NCBI GenBank assembly: GCA_000711775.1
Contig: ARYC01000261.1
Location: 62,001 to 126,000, forward strand
Length of the DNA stretch: 64,000 bases
Direction: 5' to 3'
DNA from: Oxytricha trifallax
Lineage: Eukaryota > Ciliophora > Spirotrichea > Sporadotrichida > Oxytrichidae
Part shown: positions 33,821-48,983 of the stretch, piece after piece
Position numbering within the stretch: the stretch's first letter is position 1
Layout of the letters: each line of letters starts with the position of its first letter
Translations under genes and position numbers: made by a program
The notes under the pieces: model-generated
Database searches by the model: none
Told to the model about the DNA's origin: nothing
The model's input: only the letters and a program-made list of their open reading frames with translations

Positions 33821-35227
33821 TCATGGCTCGTAGACTGAGAGGTCAGTGTAACCAACTCCATCGCTGCCGTAGAAATAATTAGTCCAAAGTTTTGAGAAGT
33901 CTTTGATGTTGGCAACTGAGTTTGGAGTCTTTCCTGATTGGAATTTCTCTACAAGGTCGGCGTTAGCAATCAATTTTATATCATTGCTTTAAGTTAAGTT
34001 GTTAAAGAGTATTAATAATGAATGTAGAGGGATCCAAAAGAAATGAGGTCGGCTTCACCAGCTCTGATGGTATCATTTGATCTTTGTTGATCATAACCAG
34101 TGTTAGCAATGTAGGCACCGGAGAAGTGTGGCTTCAAGAAGGCTCTGATATTCTTGTGCTCAAGGTTGGCGAAGAATCTTTCTTGAATCTCGGCATTAGT
34201 AGCGTCAAAAGTGAAATACTCGGCAACCTCAATAAAAGCAACCTTTCTTTCGCTTAATTGCTTAACCACGTATTAGTAAAGTGCAATAGGGTCTGAGTCA
34301 GAGAGATCGTTGTAGGTACCGTTTGGTGAGAGCTTGACACCCACTCTGTGTGGAGTGAAGACTTCAGATACTTGCTCGACAACCTCAAGCAAGAGTCTGG
34401 CTCTGTTCTCGATAGAACCTCCATAAGCGTCGGTTCTCTTGTTGACGCTATCTCTCAAGAATTGATCAATAATATATCCATTGGCGCCATGGATTTCGAT
34501 TCCATCGAATCCAGCAGCCTTGGCAAGCTCAGCGGTTCTTCTGAAAGACTTGATAACGGTTTGAATGTCTTCGTTAGTGGCTTCTTTAGGTACAACATGA
34601 GGGACACTGCCGTTTTATGTATGGACTGTTCCATTGATAGCAATAGCTGATGATGAAATTGGAGTTACTCCTCCAATTTGATCTGGGTGAGCAGCTCTAC
34701 CTCCGTGGAAGATTTGGGCAAAGATTAAAGTTAAAAAGAAACAATAATAATTCTGCCTCCTTTGGCATGAACTGACTCAATAACTCTTTTCCATCCAGTT
34801 ACGTGGTCATCGTTGTAGAGACAGGCTGCTCCTGGGAAAGCGTTGCCATCAGCGCTTACAGCAACGCATTCTGAGAGAATGAGACCAGCTCCTGATCTAG
34901 CAGTGTAATCTAAAATAATGAACATTTATCATTTTTTTAAGAGAATAATAATTTCTAGCTATGAATTCTAAGAAAAAATGTTCAATAATTATTAATATAT
35001 TCAACTAAAGAAAGCATTTATAAGATATTCAATAAGTGAATATTCCACAAGTAAATCATTTGGAACACCAGTGATTCCAGCTCTGAGTCTAGTAGTAGCA
35101 GCAACAACTGCTCTGTTTATTATTATTATCTAAATATATAAATTTAATATTTTTATCAATTGTTTGGGAAGTCTAGATCTCCAACTCTGATTGGTTGTAA
35201 GATTGGTTATGTAGCGGTATCGACCAT
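33821..35227 (-). CDS. old yellow enzyme family flavin oxidoreductase, paralogue 3
   Basis: ATG 35227 starts MVDTATQPILQPIRVGDLDF, with a different N-terminus from paralogues 1 and 2. Blocks: TTRLRAGITGVPNDLLVE, GAGLILSECVAVSADGNAFP, HVTGWKRVIESVHAKGGR, IFHGGRAAHPDQIGG, GIEIHGANGYIIDQFLRD, RVGVKLSPNGTYNDLSDSDP, AFLKPHFSGAYIANTGYDQQ, GEADLISFGSLYIHY and GVGYTDLSVYEP-TGA (33821-33823). IESs: 35114-35160 (pointer AAACA), 34907-35038 (ATT), 34724-34749 (AAT), and one near 33970-34010. The Ala-His-Pro-Asp and His/Asn active-site pair in HGANGY are retained. It shares three IES sites with paralogues 1 and 2. Confidence 0.88.
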
Positions 35228-36123
35228 ATTTGGATTGATGATAAATATACTAAAAAATATTGATTTTTTATATTCATGATTTTTAAAATTAAAATGTTTG
35301 GTGTTTTTATTTAGCACTTGGTAATGTGTAAATTTCAATTAAATTTAACACATCCAATTTATTACTAAAATAAATCCATCATCTTTGTCGTGACTTATAT
35401 TTATCTGAGATAGATTAAGATACAATATGTGACGTAGCAATTATAATAATAATAAAAACTCTGAAATAAATTTTTCTCTCCTAACTTTTTTTGCGAATCG
35501 TTATGGAAATATATAACTCCCTGATATAATAATTCTTATAAAAATTATTACCTCTTGTTATTATTATTTAGAAAATTTTAATTGATTGATGTATTTTTAA
35601 GATATTAAAAGTTTAGATTTTTTGTTATAATAATTAATTTCGAAATTGAGCTCCTTAAATATGCAAATTTACTGTTTAAATTACGTCATTAAAACATATT
35701 TCGAGAACATTCCTAAGTATGATATAATTATTTTACTGGATTTTTAAAGATATTTCCTATTCTATATCTTATTAGAATAAAATACATTTAATTATTGTGT
35801 AGATTCTTCGATTGATAATAATCTATTGAAATTTAATTTATAAAATATATAAGAAAACATATTATTATTTTTTAAGAAATAAAGATAAATAAAAATATAT
35901 TTCTTATTTATTAACTATGAATAAAAAATTTCATATTCTATGATTAAGTATATGAAAAATTTATAATATAAATTGTAAAATATTAAACTTACTATAATTC
36001 TGAAAGTGAAGTAAATTTCTTTTTCTTATAATTAACTTAAAAACAAAAGTTTTCATCAAATTTTTTTTACAAATGATAATTTATAAAAACCATCTCTTTA
36101 TTTTTATCTCATTTAATATTAAA
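35228..36123. other. 0.9 kb AT-rich spacer between divergent OYE genes
   Basis: Separates minus-strand paralogue 3 from plus-strand paralogue 4, so both promoters should lie between 35228 and 36711. Nothing else recognised before the palindromic element at 36124. Confidence 0.4.
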
Positions 36124-36541
36124 TATTGTAGAAATACATTTGAATTTGGAAAATTAAATTTAAATTTATTTATTATTAATCAAAATCGTGGCAGTTAAAG
36201 TTGGCCAATTTGAACGATCTTGGGCTCATTCGATAGAGAATCCAAAATTAGCTGGACTTATTATTGGCAATACTATTTTATCGAATCCCTGGAACGAGAT
36301 AACTCGACTTTAATGTGAGGGTATAATTTAATGAATTTAGAAAAGTTTAATTAAAATCAAGTTATCTCACTCCAGGGATACGATAAAATAGTACCACCAA
36401 TAGTAAAGTCCAGCTAATTTTGAATTCTCTATCGAATGAGCCCAAGATCGCTCAAATTGGCCAACTTTAACTGCCACAATTTTGATTTATATTTAATTTA
36501 ATTATAATTAATTTTCCAAATTCAAATGTATTTCTACAATA
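36124..36541. mobile_element. palindromic MITE-like element, family M1, copy 1
   Basis: The element is 418 bp and nearly palindromic throughout. Ends are TATTGTAGAAATACATTTG and its complement CAAATGTATTTCTACAATA. The inner arms include GTGGCAGTTAAAGTTGGCC and GGCCAACTTTAACTGCCAC, and continue to a small central loop near 36310-36350. No ORF. A related copy lies at 52289-52708. It sits about 170 bp upstream of OYE paralogue 4, inside DNA expected to be removed from the somatic genome. Confidence 0.8.
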
Positions 36542-36711
36542 ATAAAAATGTAGAAAATATAGGAAGAAATATAGAGAATATCTGTAGATATACAAGAAAT
36601 AATTTAATTGGAAGATATTTTATATAAATACATAAATTGTCGTGTTATTAGTAATCATTTTAATTTATTTCGACTTAACTTAAAGATATTTCTTTAATTA
36701 CGTAATTTTAA

Positions 36712-38673
<1,962 letters not shown>

Positions 38674-39540
38674 TTTTAAATAACCAATGAATACATAAAT
38701 GACAATACAATTATAATTCCCATTATTTATAATGTTCTAATTATCTATTTATATGATTGAAATAGAGGAATGACGTATTTATCTATTAAGATCTTAATAA
38801 GTACTAGAGGAATATGTTATTTTTAGAAATCAATTAAATTAATAATTTATTTTCAATTCAATGCAATCACTCTATAATTAGATTTATAAGTTTGTAAAAA
38901 TTGATAAAGAATAATCATTACAAGTATCTATTTGTTATGGAATTATAATTCATTATATTATTTAATAATTTTTTAGTGATGTATAATACAAATGAGTCAA
39001 TAATCTCAAAATTAAATTCTTTAAGTATAAGAAGTTTATACAAATAAAATAAATTTGCAAAAAAAATTATAAATATATAAAAACATCACAAAGTTTCCTG
39101 ACACAAAAGGTTTTAAAGTATGTAAATAATTTATCTAATTTTAAATAGAATTTCTAGCATTTCTTAAAAATAAGACCTTTATAGAAACTTTCTTACTTTT
39201 ACTCATATATTTTGGGAATTAAAAGTCTTACTGAAATTTAATTTAATAAATATTCACTTTAAAGCAACAAGTAATTCATTAATATTAATATGCCTAGCTT
39301 AAACATCAAATGAATCTTAAAATTTAAAAAATAATTTAACATAGTTATAGATTTTATGATGAATCTCAAAAGTCTATTTATCAAATCATTTCAAATAAGA
39401 TTAATTTAAATATAAAAATAAATATTTTTTAATTATTGTTACAGTAAAAACATGCTGTTGTAGTACTTAAAAGTCATTTAAATCATATTAAGTCTATATT
39501 TTCAATTAAAAATAAATAATCTAATTACTAACATTTATTC
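38674..39540. other. AT-rich spacer
   Basis: No coding block recognised between OYE paralogue 4 and the first member of the membrane-protein family. Confidence 0.4.
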
Positions 39541-40658
39541 GATGATAAGAAATCTATGGACAACCTATAAACTTTACCTACAAAAAAAATATAGTTTTTA
39601 GGGTATTTTGTAAATTAATTATAGAAAAATGCCACATTTAAGTCAATGTTTGGAGTAGTAGCATCAATGATATATATTTATTATAATTTTATTTGCTATT
39701 ATTCAGACTAGTCATTCTAATTTTCTTGAGTATTTATAATATCATTTTTGATTAATATAATAGAATTTCTTAGTATAAATTAATAATCAATGCTTATTCT
39801 TAAATATTTTTTCTTGATAAAATAGCTAATAAATGTGATTAATAAGAAATCTACGATAACAAACACTCGCTTTGTTAGAAATTTAGCTCTTGATAAAACC
39901 ATGTACCACTTAGATTAAAAATATTAAAAATAATAAATATTATTGTATTATTTTTATAAGATCAATCTAATTTTGACATAGCGTATAGACTCTTAGTAAT
40001 TTTATAATTAATTTTTGAAAATATTTTTTTTATATATTTATAGCAATAATTTCTATAATATAAGAAGAAACGAAAGTCTAAAAGATATCGATTATATGAA
40101 ACTTACTTCTCTGTGAGTTTCTAATAAATAGAATTTGAATGGTAAAACGAAGGCAAAAATATGCTGAAACGGTTAGCGGATACAACTTTACTAATATTAT
40201 TTTATTAGTAGATTTTTTGAATGATAAAAAAGGGAAAATTATTATGATATTCATTAAATTTAATCTATAAGTATAATATAGATATACTATAATTTATGGA
40301 TTTAAACTGCATCAAATCTTTTGTCTAAAAAATATATCTAGATAAGTATAATCAAAAACAATTATGTGTTCTTTTCCAATATATAAAATTGCTCTAAAAT
40401 CAGAAATAATAAAGAATATAATAATTTATTTTTTTTAAATTGTTTATTTATCAAGAGTAAGATATGTTATAAAAATTTTATGCATAAAGAAAACATTTTT
40501 AAGGCTTTATTCCGTATTAATTAATAAATAAATATATACTAAATGTGATCAAAGTAGATTTAAGGGAGAAATTTTACAAGCTTCTTAATTAGGAATATAT
40601 GAGAACTATCAATTTATAAACCCCAAGTTTACGATTAAAGTGTGGTATAAATGTTTGA
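39541..40658 (+). pseudogene. membrane-protein family member I, truncated copy
   Basis: Blocks align with member II. They are YGQPINFTYK (39555-39590), ATFKSMFGVVASMI (39630-39675), NVINKKSTITNTRFVRNLAL (39835-39895), SNFDIAYRLLVI (39967), a degenerate IEFEW region (40125) and KCDQSRFKGEILQ, then LGIYENYQFINPK (40545-40640). The reading stops where an M3 element is inserted at 40659. None of the later family parts (second membrane segment, cytoplasmic tail) appear before member II starts at 41941. I infer a partial or decayed copy. If missing MDSs lie outside the window it could still be functional. Confidence 0.5.
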
Positions 40659-41096
40659 GGGGGGGGGGAAGTTTCCTTCCCCAAAATTTTATATGCACCC
40701 AAGGGGAGAAGTTTCCTGCCCCCTTCGTAAGGTTCCTGCCCCATACATAAAAATATGTAATTTTTATAATTTTCAAATAATCTTTATCATCAATTATAAT
40801 ATAGTTATTTTTAATTTATCTTCAATTATCATTTCTACCTTGATAATGAATTTACATTTTAATGAAAATCACATTAATTATTAATAAAAAACAATTATTT
40901 TAGCCTTGTTTATAATATATAATTTGATAAAGAATAATTATGTACCTTGAAAATTATATATTAATAAAAGTTGTTTAGGACATGGTTATGGTAATTGAAA
41001 TTGAAATTTATTTATTTCTAGTATATTTTTGCCGAGCATTAAAAAATTAATGTTGGGGGCATGAAACTGTTTTGAGGCAGGAAACTTCCCCACTCC
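40659..41096. mobile_element. G-run inverted-repeat element, family M3, copy a
   Basis: A 438-bp element whose left end is a G run plus AAGTTTCCTTCCCC and whose right end is GGCAGGAAACTTCCCC. It contains further inverted AAGTTTCCTGCCCC motifs near 40710-40740. Flanking 8-bp direct repeats ATGTTTGA (40651-40658) and ATGTTTTA (41097-41104) differ at one base and look like a target-site duplication. No transposase-sized ORF. Confidence 0.75.
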
Positions 41097-41104
41097 ATGT
41101 TTTA

Positions 41105-41940
41105 TACTTATAAAATATTGAACAAAAAATTAATAATTACAATTTTGGAAAAACACTATTTTAAAGTGCATCATCAAGAATCCCTTAATATAAAAATTTT
41201 AAATAATAATTAAAATTAAAAATACAAAGACTTAATTATTAAATTTAATGATTATTTGTTTACTTTCTAGACACCATAATTTAAATATACTTATTTTTAT
41301 CTTTATTAAAGAATTGAATACAATTCATTATTAATTCATTAAAATAAATCTATTGATTAGGTATAGCTTTTTTAATTTTTTATCAAAATCTAAAATATTT
41401 TAATTAAACTTTAGTTGGAAAAATGAAATTTTTTCTTATAAATTTAAAATTAATCATCTTATTTAACCCTTGATAAGAGAAAATTTTATTAAATTTTAAC
41501 TTTTTTGAAAATTAAAAATATGATTAAAAGTAAATATTTGCGATAAATATTTAAGTTCATATTCTATTTCAAAATATTTATAAATTTAAATCTAATTCTA
41601 TCAATTTATAGATTTTTATATTATTTATATTCATACCATATAGTATCACAAAAAATGAATTGAATATTAAATAAGGACAAACGTAATAATCTGATTTAAG
41701 TATAAAATAGTTTTTATTTATTTAGATCAGCTCAGAATTATTAACAAATAAATAAAATAACCTTAATAAATGTCTTAATCACAAAGTATATCATATAAGA
41801 AACACTCTCATCCATGCAATAGAAAGTTTAAGTCATTCTTATTTAAATTATGAATCAATTTATAGAGTTAATATAGAGAATATATTATTTTTATTTTTTA
41901 ATAATTAAATTAAATATATAGAATTCTTGAGATGATAAGA
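41105..41940. other. AT-rich spacer
   Basis: Between M3 copy a and member II of the membrane-protein family. No block of member I was found here. Confidence 0.4.
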
Positions 41941-44900
41941 CTCATATGGGCATCCCATAAACTTTACATACAAGATATTATTAATATTTATTAAGAAAAA
42001 CGACACTTTCAAATCTATGCTGGGAGGAGTAGCTACAATGATATTCAGACTGGGTATCTTTGTATTAATTATTTATAAATTTTTTATAATTATAATTCAA
42101 AATAATTATTTATATTCCTGATAATTGAGCTAATTAATGTCATAAATAAGAAGTCTACCATTACAAACTCCCGTTATGTTAGAAATTTAGCACTTGATAA
42201 AACTGTTTACCATCTAGATTTTTTTTTAAAAAATTTGAAAAATGAATAATTATGAATTATTTTTAAGATTAGTCTAACTTTGACATAGCTTATAGACTCT
42301 TAGTAATAATAATGAAATTAATAGTTTTCACAATTTATTATTGTTATTATTATTTCAGCAAGTTAATATTAAAATTTACATTAATATTAGTAAGAAATCA
42401 AAGCCTTCAAAACATAGACCATGATATGTATTTCTAAGTGCATCTATTACAGCTCGAATTTGAATGGATAAATAATGGGAGAGACTATGTTGAAACTTCA
42501 CATCACTTTGACTTTGCTAAATGAATTTTTTAGCAACATTTTTTTTAAAACCTTAATCATTAATAGAATTAACATGAATTAAAATAAATGTGATGAGACT
42601 AGATTCGCTGGTGAAATTCAATAAGCTTCTTAACTGGGAATTTTTGAAAATTATAACTGCCCTAAAAATCTAAGTTTGCATTTAGTGGGTAGTTACAATT
42701 CAAATAGTGCTAAAATGGGATATTTTTCTCTTGGAAAGTGCACCCAATAAAATCTTTGTATATTTGTTTAATTTATTTATTATTTTTAATCTTGACTAAA
42801 AAGGAATAAAAAAGAAATGTGCAAGTGAATCAATATTTATTCTATATTATATTATATTATATTATATTATTATATTATATTATATATATATTTATATTAT
42901 ATTATATTATATTATATAATTTTAATGAAAAAGATATCTACGATGCTTTGGATTAAGTAGAGATACTTGTTACTGTACTTACATCCTATATTGATGTGAA
43001 TGATGTGTCACCGGATCCAAGGAAAAACATTATCAAGATATTATACTCTACAGTTTCATATATAAATGAATGATAAAAAATAAGAATTAGAAAAACTGAT
43101 TATATAATTTATTCTCAGCTATTTTTTTCTGAATTAGAAATAGTTAGTATAAGAACTTTTTCCTAACGCTTTAAATTTATCTATTTTAATAAGTTTCCAC
43201 AACTGAATAGCAAAGCAACGTATATAACTATTACATATACATTTTTTTTAAAAAAAATAGTGATTAAATTGAATCTATTAATTATACAAGATCAGTTAAA
43301 ATTATGCAATTCTGTAAGACTCATCTTTTTTATATTAAGTAATTTAAATGATAGTTATTTATTAAAAATTAGTATTTAATTCTTAAAAATTACTCAAAAT
43401 ATAATAAAAATAAGACTCAAGTCTGCAAAAAGAGGTCAACCAAAACAATTTGACCTACTATGATGTCAGAAATGATGATAAATATTTAAGAAGATATGTT
43501 AAAAGCGAAAACAATTTTTATGCATAATTTAAAAAATTAATAGTAAATAGTAATTATAATAATTTTGTTTTTGGAATGAATTTTCTACTTGATGACAGTG
43601 TATATTTAAATATCAATTAAATATAATTAATAAAGAGATTTTTTATAAATATATCCAAATATATCAATTAAAAATTTTGATGTAATATAAATTTTTGAAA
43701 ATGAGACATTTTCTAATTTAGTACATTAAATACCTTATTTTAATAAATATATAACTTTTAAATAGTTTATAAGAACTTATCTTAATAAAGTATAGTAAAA
43801 TATAATTAATGTCAATAACTTTTAACTAGATGATTTAAAATTTCCATTGACATACCCATTGTTATAATAATTAAAACTAATTATATATAATAAAACTGTA
43901 TAAACGATGTCTCGTGAAGTTCACACGATAGCAGATGCTCTTGCAAATACAGGAGGGTTTATGGGCATATTTTTCACAATTATTTCACTACTTGTATCTT
44001 CTCTTCAGGAAAACTTATCACAGATTTTAAAGCAATAATAGTATGAATATAATTTATTTTCATTTTTTATAAACTTGTTTTACTAATCTCTCATTAAAAA
44101 TCTTTATTCTTACGATTAAAGAGAATTCTTAATTTAATGAACTTTTTATAATTTGAGAGTTCAAAGAAGCCAAAGAGATTAGCTTATAAAATAAATAATT
44201 AAATATTAATATTTATTTAATGATAAAATACTAAATTTATATTTAAATTTTCAAATTAATCTATGATTATTTTGAATTTATAAAGTTTATTTTAAATTAG
44301 CTTAGAGAAAAAAAATAAAGTTATAAAACTCAATAGAAATGGTTAAGGCATTCAGGAAAACACTCCCAATCAAATTAACAATGAATAAACAGACTAATTC
44401 CAATATAAATTTTTATACCTTAATAATATGTATCTAGTTTTATTATATATATAATTGTAAAAACTTAGTTTTATTTAAAATGCAATCTATAAGCTAATCA
44501 TAAGGAAATATTTTGCAGTGAAGTATCATATTTGGAAAGCCCTAAAAAGATAAAGAAGCTAATAAATCCAACTCAAACCCTATATTTGATACTCTCTATT
44601 CATAGATAAAATCAAGAAAGAAACTTGTATATTCATGTGTATATAATTACATATAAGTATTGATAAATTTATCATATTATTCAGTTAGAGATTTTATAAG
44701 AAATTAACTATTCTGCTTATGCTTTAAAAGAACGAAGCAAGATAGAATAAAAGAGTAGTTATATAGAAAAGCTATAGATAAACTGCAAGAAAACTTTGAA
44801 ATTAAAAATATTTTCAAACAAATTAACATGACTCAATTCCTTGCAAAAATATTCATTTATAATTCCATATATTGACAAAGATGAAAGATTTGGATTTATA

Positions 44901-46500
44901 AACAATCAAATTAAAACTGATTAAAATCGGCGTAAATTTATGTATTTGAGCTAATTATCAAAATTATTAGATCGATTAATTGTCCTTATAAAATAATCCT
45001 AAAATTTTATGTACTTTTGATTTTAGCCTAATTATAATTAATTTTAGCCAAAATTAATTAATTTGAATTTAATCGTCATTAACTGCAAATCTCAAGTATT
45101 TATTGATTCAATGGGTTTTATAAGTATCAAAGATCCCTCATCCCATATTTCAAGTAAAATCTTATAAGTTTAAAAGATGAAAATATGTAAAATAATGAGG
45201 AAGAATAAGACACTTCATTAAATATTTTGAAAAAGAACGAAAGCTAAGAAAATAAATCATAATAAATTTTGGGGCATTAGAGTTAAGAGAAATTTTAAAA
45301 TTGGAACAAGCTCACAAAATTAAATATTGATAATTATAAGTAAATCTCAATATATGATTCTTTTTATAAATTGCAAAGAAAGAAACTGAGACAGTATTTA
45401 TTGTTAACAGTAAAATAGAAGAACAATGACAAAATTAATGAAAGAATTATCAAGAATATTATATTAGTTTATTAGGTATTCCCCATGTTAGATTGAGTTA
45501 ATTGAAGTTATCAAGTGAAATTACAAGGAATAATATATCAGGAGAAATAGGATTAGTGAAAATTTTCACTCTTTCTTCATTAATGCGAACCACTATAAGT
45601 TCAGTTTAATAAAATACTATATCGGCTCTCTGTTACACACTTAGGTTGGTGAAAGCGAGGTAGTTGATTTGAGTTATTTTGCCTTCACTGCTTACACAAC
45701 TAATTGCCACAAAAATAACCATGATAAGAACGACTAGTGACATGATAAATTAATATAAAAAATTCATTAGCAACCACATTATATTTAGCAATAATTTTAA
45801 TTTAAAGAATCTAGACTTAACAATTATTAAACAAAAATCTGAATTGGCTTCTAAACTCAAAGATAACCTATTCACGAATCTAAAACTAAGTAATAGTAGT
45901 TTGAGATAAGAGTAGAGTAGCTATATTGATTTAAATTTTTTATTATTTGGGATTCCTTAATATTAACAAAATCATAAATATGAATGATAGTGTTAGCACA
46001 TTAAAAATACAAAAATCTTTATAAATATATAATGGAATACTATCATAATTTTTCATCAATTTAATATTTTGCTATTTTGCCATAATTAAAATGATCAGAA
46101 TTAATATTAGTTTTAGTATTTGCATAAGCAAGTTAATAAATCTATAGTACGATCAATTTTGCACTCTCTTCTTTATGAAATCTTAATTAAAATCAGTTAT
46201 CTTTAAAACATTCAATAAACAATGGTTTTGAGATTTAAATTTAACAACTTGTAAACTATGAGAAAAAATAGTCTCAACAAGAATTAAAGCTTTAGAAACA
46301 TATAAGATCCAGCAGATTTTCACATCCAAATTCATGACTAAAAATAAGAGATTGAAGAATAAAAGAATGCTTATCTATCAATTGATAAAAAAATTTTATA
46401 AAATTATATTATATTTTTATGGAAATTGATCATTCCTCATTAGAATCGAATATTTATGGAATATCAAATAATGATCAATTTAGATCTATAAGAAAAAATT
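41941..46500 (+). CDS. membrane-protein family member II (unknown function)
   Basis: Blocks in order: SYGHPINFTYK and FKSMLGGVATMIFRLGI (41942-42060, followed by a membrane segment); INKKSTITNSRYVRNLALDK (42130-42200); SNFDIAYRLLVII (42280); LEFEWINNGRDYVETSHHFD (42450); KCDETRFAGEIQQASQLG, then CPKNLSLHLVGSY and a further Cys (42570-42720). Next: YDALDQVEILVTVLTSYIDV (42945), NLTYYDVRNDDKYLRRYVKS (43440), SREVHTIADALANTGGFMGI followed by a second membrane segment ending SSLQENLSQ (43906-44040), and FEIKNIFKQINMTQFLAK (44795). The Gln/Asn-rich cytoplasmic tail continues to about 46500. Likely topology: membrane segment, Cys-bearing lumenal domain, membrane segment, tail. Family unnamed. 3' end approximate. 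Confidence 0.6.
42842..42918. repeat. (ATTAT)n microsatellite
   Basis: Tandem ATTAT/TATAT units of about 77 bp between coding blocks of member II, presumably inside an IES. Confidence 0.8.
44857..45120. mobile_element. family M2 inverted-repeat element, degenerate copy
   Basis: It shares the internal string ATTAATTGTCCTTATAAAAT (about 44975) with the other two M2 copies. It ends in ATGGGTTTTATAAG, corresponding to their CTATGGGGTTTTA terminus. The left end is weakly preserved (CCATATATTGACAAAG). It lies between tail blocks of membrane-protein member II. Confidence 0.6.
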
Positions 46501-47101
46501 CAAAACATATTTCCAGATAATTTTTTAATTTAATTCTTTCTATAAATAAAAATTATGCTAACTTTTTATATAATTACTATCTACCAGATTCTTTAATTAT
46601 ATTAACTCTTTTAAGTTCTTTATTAATAATTAACAAATATATTAATTGGAAAATTATTAATGCTAAATTTTTATAAAAAATATTAAACCAAAGCTTATAT
46701 AATAATCATAGAGCATTTTATTTTAAAAAAAATACTTCTTTAACTATAATTGAATTAAATTATCATAAATAATCATTATAACTTGCCATTTATAAGTATA
46801 TTTTATTTTTTAATATGATTGATTTCTATCTTGAGCCAATTAATTAATTGATAAAGTTCTTTTTTAAATCATGCAAACTTTATTATAAGAGAAAAATTAA
46901 TAATTAAATTGTATATTTAAAAAAAACATTGCATTAAATCTATAGAAGACATTATCGAAAAAAGCAAATCTGGTAAGACAACTGCTATTTATTAATCTTA
47001 AGATTAATTGTTTTACGGAAGAAATCAAGACAATATTAATCGAAAATATCTTAATTAGATATATTTAATTTGGTTCTATAAAACTTAGTTTGAATAAATT
47101 T
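46501..47101. other. AT-rich region, possible 3' part of member II
   Basis: Code-6 frames remain open in places, but codons are AT-driven. I cannot fix where member II ends. Confidence 0.35.
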
Positions 47102-47367
47102 TAAAACCTCATAGATCAATTAATACACGAAGATTGGGGTTAAGAACAATTAAATTAAGAATTAATTATTATTGGCGTATAATTATAATGTTTGGGCTAA
47201 TTATTAAAATTATAGCCTCGATTAATTGTCCTTATAAAATAATCCAATCAGGCTGTGTAAATTTGATTTTAGCCTGATTATTTATATTATCAGCCAATAA
47301 TAATTAATTTTTAATTTAATTTTTCTAAACTCCTTTCCTAGCTTCTTAATTGATCTAAGGGGTTTTA
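47102..47367. mobile_element. family M2 inverted-repeat element, copy 1
   Basis: A 266-bp element with terminal inverted repeats TAAAACCTCATAGATCAATT (left) and AATTGATCTAAGGGGTTTTA (right). The inverted similarity extends inward (GATTGGGGTTAAGAACAATT at left). It shares the ATTAATTGTCCTTATAAAAT core with the copy at 56919-57183. No ORF. Confidence 0.75.
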
Positions 47368-47805
47368 TCAAAATTCTAAATAATAAAATCTGAAATACAT
47401 TCTTATCATTTTCATAAAGTAATAAGATTAGAAGTTGTATGTGACAAATTATTTATTAAGAGAAAACTCCTCAAGAATAAATTACTTTTCTATTCCATAC
47501 TTTACCTTAATTTAATAAATATATATTATTATATGAAGCAACGATCCAACTGCTTTGAAATGAAGTCTCTTATTTTTTTTATGTAATAGAGTTCACTATT
47601 AAAGTGACTTTTATAGGAAAAATATATTATCTTTTCTACTTTCTTGTATTTGTATTAATCTCATACTTTGTAAATTTATAAACACTTACATATTTTACAT
47701 CTTACATATACACCTGAAAGGTAAAACTATTTTCCACCTATAAACTATAATAGAGTTAACAATTATTTTGCCAATACTAAGAATTATAGAGTAATCAGTA
47801 AGAAA

Positions 47806-48983
47806 TTAGTAAAGATACAAAAATTTAGGAAGTTGTATAATTCTTAATACAAAATATGATTATTCATATATTATCTTAATTATGATTTTTAATGAAAATG
47901 AACAAAATTTAATTAATTATTAGGCGTAGGCTACCGAGTAAAAAAACGCGATTCATCGGTAGCCTACGCTTTAAAAATTCATGAATCCTAAATTCATTTA
48001 TTAAAAATAATTATTATATCAACTTTCATATTTTGTGACTTTATATTTCAGATATTTGTAATTATATTTTATATTATTTGTTTTAAACTTTTAAATGTTG
48101 AATTGCTAATGATATTTCAACAATGACCCACTTTGTTCTTGATTATATTTTTATATTGCATTTTCAAAATCTTTTTCTAATATTTTTTCAATGTTAAATT
48201 GAGTAAATTATTATTGATATTTTGTATTTTATGCATGATAATTTAAGTGACTTTTTTATAATTTCAAATATTTCATCTATTTTATAAAATTATTATTTTC
48301 TGTTTTCAGTATTTCTTAATTATGAAATTTAATTTCAATTATTCTGATCTAAAAAATTGAATCCTGATTTTCAGTATATTTATTTAATTTATATATAAAA
48401 ATGTAAAAATTAATTTATGATTTTAAATATATTTTTGACATCAGAAAAGTTCAAAACAAAAGTTTGAAAATTAAATAAATCAAAGTAAGTTTAAATAGAT
48501 CTGTTCTAGAGTATTATAAAGTGAAGAATTAAAATTAAACAATTTTTAATGATGATAGAAAATTTGCGAATGAAATATAAAATTTTATAAAATTTAATTA
48601 ATTTGCGAAAGTTAACTATAGATATTAATATTTATTTTCAGAACAATAGTATTTCTAAGATGTCAATTTATCTATTAATAATTTTTCACAAAGAAAACTT
48701 AAATTTTTTTTATATGTAAATTATTGATAGTTTGTATAGATTAAATTAAAATAAATAAACTTACTTTTAATCAAAACCTTTGATTGAATAAATGAATTTA
48801 GGATTCATGAATTTTTAAAGCGTAGGCTACCGATGAATCGCGTTTTTTTACTCGGTAGCCTACGCTTAATAATTAATTAAATTTTGTTCATTTTCATTAA
48901 AAATCATAATTAAGATAATATATGAATAATCATATTTTGTATTAAGAATTATACAACTTCCTAAATTTTTGTATCTTTACTAA
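47806..48983. mobile_element. element with 197-bp terminal inverted repeats and GC-rich internal hairpins
   Basis: The arms 47806-48002 and 48787-48983 are nearly perfect inverted copies of equal length, starting TTAGTAAAGATAC. Each arm contains its own hairpin, GCGTAGGCTACCGA paired with TCGGTAGCCTACGC around CGCGATT (47924-47969 and 48821-48866), strikingly GC-rich for this DNA. The interior of about 780 bp has no sizeable ORF in code 6 that I trust. It is probably a non-autonomous foldback-type transposon. No clear target duplication. Confidence 0.8.

Noticed and set aside
34348..34650. Plus-strand 100-codon ORF within OYE paralogue 3
   Set aside because: Antisense shadow of conserved OYE coding sequence.
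40651..40884. 77-codon ORF beginning MFEGGGKFPSPK
   Set aside because: It is the translated inverted-repeat end of an M3 element.
47806..48983. CRISPR-like or tandem array from repeated GC hairpins
   Set aside because: Only two inverted copies, one per arm; no array, and the genome is eukaryotic.
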